Shown piece by piece: positions 45,001 to 50,948 of a stretch of 50,948 bases of DNA; position 1 is the stretch's first letter; every line of letters starts with the position of its first letter. The notes under the pieces are model-generated. The model had not been told where the DNA came from and ran no database searches. It saw only the letters and a program-made list of their open reading frames with translations. Source of the DNA: Clostridia bacterium (GTDB lineage Bacteria; Bacillota; Clostridia; UMGS1840; HGM11507). The translations under genes and the position numbers were made by a program. Location: assembly GCA_017554615.1 (NCBI GenBank), contig JAFZHY010000006.1:1-50948 (forward strand). Direction: 5' to 3'.

Positions 45001-48000
45001 TACTTATTTATAACAATACTTTCTGTCCTATAACCGTATTCAGTATATGAGCTATCACTTGTCAGACGAATTTTAACAGTATTTCCAGGAATTGTAATTG
45101 TTTGTCCTGCAAGTTCCCTTCCGCTATATCTACCAATTTGATTGTCATTAGAATCATAAATGTAAATATAATCATAACTACTTTCGGTTTCGGTATCATC
45201 TGAGAAAGTTACATCAATGCTGACACACTCACCATCGTACACATAGGTCTTTGTTTCATCCATGTCATTTGCATATGGATGTTCTGATTCCAAAACATCT
45301 TCAACCAAAACAGCTTCCACAATCTCTGTTTCAACAAATTTTGATAACGGTTTTAATGAAGAATTACCATCCCAATAGAAAACTTTAACATTGTAATCTT
45401 TATACCTTTCATCAACATCAAATATTTCTATAGTGTTTTCTATCTCATCAATTTCTACAGGCTTATCTTTTATATCCACAAGCCTTCCCTCATCGTAGAT
45501 AGCTAAGTATAGCGTACCCGCTTGGTCGATATAATTAAATTTGATTTTTACTGTTACTTTGTTGTTATGATACCAACAGTTTACAGATTTAATATTTGAG
45601 AGATTTCCGTCATAGCCAAATGTAATATTTGCATCTAACAAACAATTATTATCAGAACCTATTAAAATATCTTCCCATTCGCTTTCACTGCCACTGTAAT
45701 ATACATCTGTTAGACTATAACAGTAATCAAACGCATCATCTCCAATACTGGTTACGCTATCAGGGATAGTTATAGTTGTAAGACTTTCACAGCCATAAAA
45801 CGCATAATCTCCAATACTGGTTACACTATCAGGGATAGTTATATTTGTAAGACTTGTACAGGAATCAAACGTAGCATTCCCAATACTGGTTACACTATCT
45901 GGGATAGTTATATTTGTAAGACTTTCACAGCCATAAAACGCATAATCTCCAATACTGGTTACGCTATCAGGGATAGTTATAGTTGTAAGACTTTCACAGT
46001 AAAGAAACGCATAATCTCCAATACTGGTTACACTATCAGGTATAATAACTTCTGTTAAGTTTTCGTTATCTGCTAACGCAGTGGTTGAAATAATTTTAAC
46101 AGTATTCGGGATCGAATAACTATCACCTGTTTTCCCAGCAGGATATTTAACAAGTCTTGTTTTATTTTTATCAAACAGAACATTATCAACCACACAAAAA
46201 TGTTCATTTTCCTCAGAAACATTAATAGTTTTTAGAGAAGATAAATAACCCAATGCCCATTCGGATATACTCTCAATGCTGCTCGGCAAGGTTAATGCTG
46301 TTATATAAACACCATTCCATTCACACTCTTCAAAAGCATAATCTTCAATTCCAGCAACTGAATATTCGGCTAATGTTGCAGGAATCTCAAGTTCGGTATC
46401 TGTTCCATTATAGCTTAATATTACCGCTTTACCATTAGATAGTGCATATGTGTAGTCACCTTCTGTAAAACGCTCTCTTTCTGCATAGAAATAATCCCAA
46501 TCTCCTTCGCCAACTTCAGTTTTTTCTGTAGTGTTGTTTACAAAAGAAACATGTATATCATGTTCTTTATCATCTGCTTCAAAAGGAATAGAAAAATGTT
46601 TTTCAACCGTTCCAGCAGGTATCACTATCTCAAGAGTTTTTTCAATTTCACCATCATAATTTAATATATCTATAATGGCTACACAATTTATATATACATA
46701 ATCAAATTCAATAGTTCCTTCTACAGCAGAACCCGTAAAGTAAACATCACCAAATCCGCCAAAGACAACATCTTCACTATAGTCAAACACTTTTTCTGCG
46801 TTTATTAAAGCATCGTTGTTTTCGCCGATAGTGATTGCATTCCATTGTTCTTGTGTGCCTATGTAATTAACAGTTTCAAGATAGTCGCAACCATAAAAAG
46901 CGTTTTCTTCTATCTCTACAATTGTATCAGGAATAAGGATAGTTTCAAATTCGGCATACTCAAAGGCTGAATTTGAAATTTTTGTTATAGTATACCCATC
47001 AAGTGAAACTGGAATCCATACCTCATAATCATCATATTCATATCCAACAATTTCAGCAGTAGTGTCATCTATAGGGAAATAGTAGAACCCATTTGAGTAA
47101 TTTGGTTGAAGTTCTGCATAAAACTCTGTAGAAACGCTTGTACCTTTTGAGTTTTTGTCAGCTTCATTGTCATAGAACGACACTTTTATAATATGGTTTT
47201 TATTATCTCCTATGAAGGGAATCTCAAATTCCAAGGAATTTGAACCAACAGTTATTCCCTCAACAATGACTTTGTTTAAAGAAAGTTCCTCATTGTCTGT
47301 ATAATCAAATATTTCAATATAAGCAATACCGACTTCGGCAACTGTTTTGAATTCTAACCTTCCATAGATTGTATTGTTTTCATATTCATCAATTACAATA
47401 TTCTGGCAGATTATACTTCCATTTACATAGTAAACAATTTTGGAATAGTATTCAGCATCATTGCCTTTAGAAACCTCGTCCCAATCTTTTTGACCTCCAA
47501 CATAGTTGATTTTAACACTATTTGTTTCGCCAAACACATCTACGCCAATGTTGGCTACAGTAACAGGAATTGTGATTTCAGTTAAACTCTTAGACTCAGC
47601 AAAAGCTTCATCGCCAATACTTGTTAAATTTCCAGGAAGTTCAATGCTCTCTAAATCTTCACAGCCATAGAAGGATTTGTCCTCTATTTCAGTAACACTA
47701 TCCGGCAACACAATTCCTTCTATATTGGTCTGAGTAAATATTACGCTTGTAAGATAATCAAACACAGACAAATCAAGCTCACCCGAGACATTGAGATACT
47801 TAATTTCTATACCTGTAACATGATATTCTTCGTCAATAAGCTCCCATGTTATGCCATCCCATTCTCCCGGTACAGCTTCATTCCAATCTAGTAATTGTGC
47901 ATTTTCATTTGATTTCAAGAAGGAAACAAGAGTTTCTATTTCCTCACTATCAAAGTTTTCTGCAGAAGCATTTATTTTCTGATTGACAACATTTAGTACA

Positions 48001-50948
48001 GATAGCTCCATATCTTCTAATGAATCAATGGTATTGGCATTTAAATAATTGCCAGAACAACTTAACTCAATCAAGTTGTCGCAACCTGAAATCTGAATAC
48101 TTATAAGGTTTGAATTATCGCAAGATGCATATGTCAAGCTTTCGCAGTCAAATATTGACAAAGTCCCGATATTGTTATTATTTAAAGATAAAGTTTCTAA
48201 TTTTACTAATTCCGACAGATTGATTCCCGTATTGATTTCACAGTCAGAAAAGTCAATATCCGTCACATAATATGTATCACCAAATCTTTGCCAAGTAACA
48301 CCATAATATGTGCTTGGGTCATCAATATTCCAGCCAAGTTTATCTAAGTTATCTCCGCTTTGCGCTATCTCTTTTAAGATAGCTATATCGCTTTCGCAAA
48401 ACTCAAGTTCAGACAATAATTTTTGCGGATAAGCGCTAATAACAGCATCATTTTGTTCAAAACCTTTAAGCTCCTTGTAAAAATCAGAACCCTCTGAAAT
48501 ATTCAAATAGTTATTTGATATGTAAATTGTGTTTGACGCCGTATTGTTTGTTAAATCAAGCGTATAAATGCTATTATTTTGTAAATTCAGGTTTTCAAGT
48601 GCTGTACAAGAACTCAAATCAATGTTTGAAATCTCATTGTATGACAAATCTAAATTCGTTAAATTTGTGCAATCCGACAAAGTAACATTTGTTAATTGAT
48701 TAAATGGAGCCTTAAAGCTAGTTAAAGCCTCAAAATTGGACAAATCTATTTCTCCCGTCAGTTGCTTATATGAAAAATCAATTTCGGAAATATTGTTTCC
48801 ATTCCATTTGATACCTGTCCATGTTGAGATATCATCAATATCATAGCCGAGAAGAGATGAATTTTCACCGTTTTGCAAGAATGTTTTTATTGCGTTTACC
48901 TCTACCTCATCAGGCTCAGATGGAACGGTGTCTAAAGACATCAGTCTCAACCCATAAAGAGCCGGGAATATTTCTGAATCATATAATCCAAGTTCAATTG
49001 CCTTTTTATATGTAGAGGCACTATGAGCCTTATGAAAATACGGATTAAGCACATTACCATCTAAAAAGTATGCAGTATATGGAAAATACAGCTTGCTAAA
49101 ATAACTTTCCTCTGCCATTCTTGCTCCATATATACCCATTTTTACTTTAGAACTATCTTTGTATATGGCAACAGGCGCAAGATAATCTCTGAAGAATTTA
49201 TGAAGATTCATACTTCTCACAGCAACCAAATCTGTGGGGTCATAATAATAAATTGTACTTTCGTATGCATCCTCTGCTGTTGGAGCAACAAATCCTTCTG
49301 TATATTTGATAATCTCATTCAACATCGCCTGATTGAATGGTGTTTGCCACTCTTTTAATTCCGTGTTGCTGTTTATTGCATTTCTGAAATACCAATTAGT
49401 GTTGTAAAGATTTTCAGCACAAACATTATAGGTTATACCATGCTTGCCATATCCCCAACTTTCCAGCGGAACCTGGGGCACAAAGTCATCTGTAAAACAG
49501 AAATTATAGATATTGGTTGATGCTTTGGGTTCCAGCGTGGTATTAGGTGTTGCGTATGTATAAGCATAAACATCAGCAAAATTGTCATAATGATCATTAT
49601 AATACTGGGCAACAAGGTTAGCAACCGCTGCTCCTCTGCTGTGACCTGTAATAAACAAGATATCTTGTGTACCAGTCATATGGGAATTCATATAATCATC
49701 AAGGCGTGAAATGACATCTTCAGCAGCAAGGGCAAAGCTATACTCATCTTTTTGAGATGCATCATATTCCAAACCGGTAAAATCCATGTTACCCTTCCAT
49801 TCAACGCCATGGGTACCGCGTATTGTAACACATACAAGGTTTTTTGTTACTCCGTTTTGTTGAACAAACTTTCTGCCTATTACAAAGCTTGTATTATGTT
49901 CATTATCATCCCCATCGGTGCCCTCTCCCCAGTTCCAATGGCTGAAATCATCAAAGCCATAGTCCTTTTCCATTTTCTCCATCAGTTTTTTGTAACCGCT
50001 ATATGCCTTGTTTGACAAATCAATACCCATCAGGTTTAATTCTTCATTATAGGTGTTCTCGTCATAAGACCAATCATTAAAGACAACAGTTGCATTCTTG
50101 ATTGGCTCGTTTCCTGTTGCAATGCTGACTTTTTTCCATTTGCTTTGCGATGCACTGTAGCTGATTTTCTGCAGTGCTGTGCATCCCGAAAAAGCGTAGG
50201 ACTGAATTAGTTCTAAGCTTTTTGGTAGAGATATTCTTTCAAGTTCATTGCAGTTCTGGAATGCATATTCATCAATTTCAACAACACCATTAGGTACTGT
50301 TATGTTATTTAATGATATACATTCTGCAAACATATACGGAGATATTGTTTTAATATTGTTTGGAATATTCACAACCTTTAAATTCATACAGTTACTAAAT
50401 GCACCACTTCCTATGTGATTAACCGTTTCTGGAATTACAACTTTATAAAGCTGCGAACAGTCTGCGAATGCATAGTTACCAATCTGATTTACCTTTTCCG
50501 GCAGATATTCTGAAACCAAACCATCACAACCATAAAATGCATAGTCGCCTATTTTTGTAATATTTTTTCCATATTGAATTTCAACAAGATTTTCGCAATC
50601 AGCGAATGCATAATCACCAATGCTTGTTACATTATCACCGATAATAACCCTTTCTATTTCATTTTTGTATGTATACCAAACTGGTCGACTGGTTTCAGAA
50701 TAATTAGGCATGTTGCCATAGTAATTGATTGTTAGTGTTTTAGTCTGCTGATTATATTCAGGAACGAGAAGCCCGGAAGAATTACAATGTATCGTTGCAT
50801 CTAACAAACAATTATTATCAGAACCTATTAAAATATCTTCCCATTCGCTTTCACTGCCACTGTAATATACATCTGTTAGACTATGACAGTAATCAAACGC
50901 AGCACTTCCAATACTGGTTACGCTATCAGGGATAGTTATATTTGTAAG
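45000..50948 (-). CDS. Giant BspA-like LRR/class 3 lipase surface protein (partial, N-terminus off the right edge)
   Basis: The open frame runs 1982 codons from the right edge to the stop at 45000. A TTG at 50807 is only an internal codon, because LRR sequence continues upstream. Numbered from that TTG: BspA-type LRR_5 units (about 30-240), a class 3 lipase domain (about 255-480) with VTIRGT, Ser390 in GHSRG, Asp near 440 (FTDDFVP) and His near 456 (GKHG), a leucine-rich block (about 660-960), more LRR_5 units mixed with beta-rich modules, a tight 23-residue repeat array and a C-terminal CUB-like domain (about 1840-1935, YDYIYIYD). Probably cell-surface or secreted; the signal peptide is not visible. 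Confidence 0.85.
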   Translation of the reverse strand, partial: LTNITIPDSVTSIGSAAFDYCHSLTDVYYSGSESEWEDILIGSDNNCLLDATIHCNSSGLLVPEYNQQTKTLTINYYGNMPNYSETSRPVWYTYKNEIERVIIGDNVTSIGDYAFADCENLVEIQYGKNITKIGDYAFYGCDGLVSEYLPEKVNQIGNYAFADCSQLYKVVIPETVNHIGSGAFSNCMNLKVVNIPNNIKTISPYMFAECISLNNITVPNGVVEIDEYAFQNCNELERISLPKSLELIQSYAFSGCTALQKISYSASQSKWKKVSIATGNEPIKNATVVFNDWSYDENTYNEELNLMGIDLSNKAYSGYKKLMEKMEKDYGFDDFSHWNWGEGTDGDDNEHNTSFVIGRKFVQQNGVTKNLVCVTIRGTHGVEWKGNMDFTGLEYDASQKDEYSFALAAEDVISRLDDYMNSHMTGTQDILFITGHSRGAAVANLVAQYYNDHYDNFADVYAYTYATPNTTLEPKASTNIYNFCFTDDFVPQVPLESWGYGKHGITYNVCAENLYNTNWYFRNAINSNTELKEWQTPFNQAMLNEIIKYTEGFVAPTAEDAYESTIYYYDPTDLVAVRSMNLHKFFRDYLAPVAIYKDSSKVKMGIYGARMAEESYFSKLYFPYTAYFLDGNVLNPYFHKAHSASTYKKAIELGLYDSEIFPALYGLRLMSLDTVPSEPDEVEVNAIKTFLQNGENSSLLGYDIDDISTWTGIKWNGNNISEIDFSYKQLTGEIDLSNFEALTSFKAPFNQLTNVTLSDCTNLTNLDLSYNEISNIDLSSCTALENLNLQNNSIYTLDLTNNTASNTIYISNNYLNISEGSDFYKELKGFEQNDAVISAYPQKLLSELEFCESDIAILKEIAQSGDNLDKLGWNIDDPSTYYGVTWQRFGDTYYVTDIDFSDCEINTGINLSELVKLETLSLNNNNIGTLSIFDCESLTYASCDNSNLISIQISGCDNLIELSCSGNYLNANTIDSLEDMELSVLNVVNQKINASAENFDSEEIETLVSFLKSNENAQLLDWNEAVPGEWDGITWELIDEEYHVTGIEIKYLNVSGELDLSVFDYLTSVIFTQTNIEGIVLPDSVTEIEDKSFYGCEDLESIELPGNLTSIGDEAFAESKSLTEITIPVTVANIGVDVFGETNSVKINYVGGQKDWDEVSKGNDAEYYSKIVYYVNGSIICQNIVIDEYENNTIYGRLEFKTVAEVGIAYIEIFDYTDNEELSLNKVIVEGITVGSNSLEFEIPFIGDNKNHIIKVSFYDNEADKNSKGTSVSTEFYAELQPNYSNGFYYFPIDDTTAEIVGYEYDDYEVWIPVSLDGYTITKISNSAFEYAEFETILIPDTIVEIEENAFYGCDYLETVNYIGTQEQWNAITIGENNDALINAEKVFDYSEDVVFGGFGDVYFTGSAVEGTIEFDYVYINCVAIIDILNYDGEIEKTLEIVIPAGTVEKHFSIPFEADDKEHDIHVSFVNNTTEKTEVGEGDWDYFYAERERFTEGDYTYALSNGKAVILSYNGTDTELEIPATLAEYSVAGIEDYAFEECEWNGVYITALTLPSSIESISEWALGYLSSLKTINVSEENEHFCVVDNVLFDKNKTRLVKYPAGKTGDSYSIPNTVKIISTTALADNENLTEVIIPDSVTSIGDYAFLYCESLTTITIPDSVTSIGDYAFYGCESLTNITIPDSVTSIGNATFDSCTSLTNITIPDSVTSIGDYAFYGCESLTTITIPDSVTSIGDDAFDYCYSLTDVYYSGSESEWEDILIGSDNNCLLDANITFGYDGNLSNIKSVNCWYHNNKVTVKIKFNYIDQAGTLYLAIYDEGRLVDIKDKPVEIDEIENTIEIFDVDERYKDYNVKVFYWDGNSSLKPLSKFVETEIVEAVLVEDVLESEHPYANDMDETKTYVYDGECVSIDVTFSDDTETESSYDYIYIYDSNDNQIGRYSGRELAGQTITIPGNTVKIRLTSDSSYTEYGYRTESIVINK
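45631..45782. repeat. Copy A of a 152-base direct repeat in the giant LRR gene
   Basis: This segment matches 50797-50948 at 147 of 152 positions by eye. It encodes the unit SLTDVYYSGSESEWEDILIG and flanking LRR sequence. Confidence 0.85.
45721..46066 (-). repeat. 69-base tandem repeats encoding 23-residue LRR units
   Basis: The word CCAATACTGG recurs at 45742, 45811, 45880, 45949 and 46018, exactly 69 bases apart. Each unit encodes a form of ITIPDSVTSIGDYAFYGCE with few differences. Such identity points to recent tandem duplication or gene conversion within the gene. Confidence 0.85.
50797..50948. repeat. Copy B of the 152-base direct repeat, cut by the right edge
   Basis: The partner of 45631-45782 lies 5.17 kb away and probably continues beyond the window. 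The first 88 or so bases are identical; the five differences fall in the last 64. Confidence 0.85.

Noticed and set aside
45721-46066. CRISPR array
   Set aside because: The 69-base units are coding, contiguous and without spacers; they translate as LRRs.
50807-50807. TTG as the start codon of the giant LRR-lipase protein
   Set aside because: The same frame stays open to the right edge and encodes LRR sequence, so the true start is outside the window.

Overview
The window looks like chromosome of an AT-rich, spore-forming, probably gut-associated member of the Clostridia. The evidence is low-GC DNA, yabP/yabQ next to an RqcP-type S4 gene, a 4Fe-4S PurF with propeptide, SLH-anchored surface proteins, a dockerin and BspA-like leucine-rich repeats. 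Nearly everything reads on the minus strand; only pyrH-frr reads plus. No phage, IS element or CRISPR array was seen.

From right to left on the minus strand, 19757 to 290 is one almost gapless housekeeping run. First comes IMP synthesis: purE, purF, purM, purN, a PurO-like IMP cyclohydrolase, a stand-alone AICAR transformylase and purD. These are followed by a methyltransferase, a small Cys-rich protein, rarA, metG, tatD, trmK, a Nif3-like gene, pcrA, a DUF896 gene, an RpiR-type regulator, a BaiN-like flavoprotein, cmk and plsC. Immediately after plsC, bases 1-289 hold two consensus tandem promoters and a leader with two boxA-like words. This is best read as the start of an rRNA operon whose 16S gene lies just off the left edge.

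Bases 19936-20388 hold a class II tRNA-Leu(UAA) with its promoter and terminator, and an unusual array of short hairpins. Next, ygiQ-folD-rqcP-yabP-yabQ-divIC read minus, and pyrH-frr read plus from an extended -10 promoter. From 25906 to 37003 lie metabolic and transport genes: a D-2-hydroxyacid dehydrogenase, a cupin, a GH13 amylase, a sodium:solute symporter, a TAXI-type TRAP importer, a DMT exporter, a Xer-type recombinase, an aldo/keto reductase and a YgjV-like membrane protein.

The right quarter (37213-50948) is a cell-surface island. A three-gene operon with its own promoter and terminator encodes a cohesin-like/SLH protein, a secreted dockerin protein and a 1869-residue cohesin-like/Ig-like/SLH protein. 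Together these look like a small S-layer-linked cohesin-dockerin assembly without visible cellulases. Upstream is the 3' part of a giant protein joining BspA-type LRRs, a class 3 lipase with a complete triad, and a CUB-like C-terminus. It runs off the right edge, contains strong internal DNA repeats and is followed by a decayed LRR fragment.

Functions are inferred from motifs and family knowledge by reading alone; no database search was possible.
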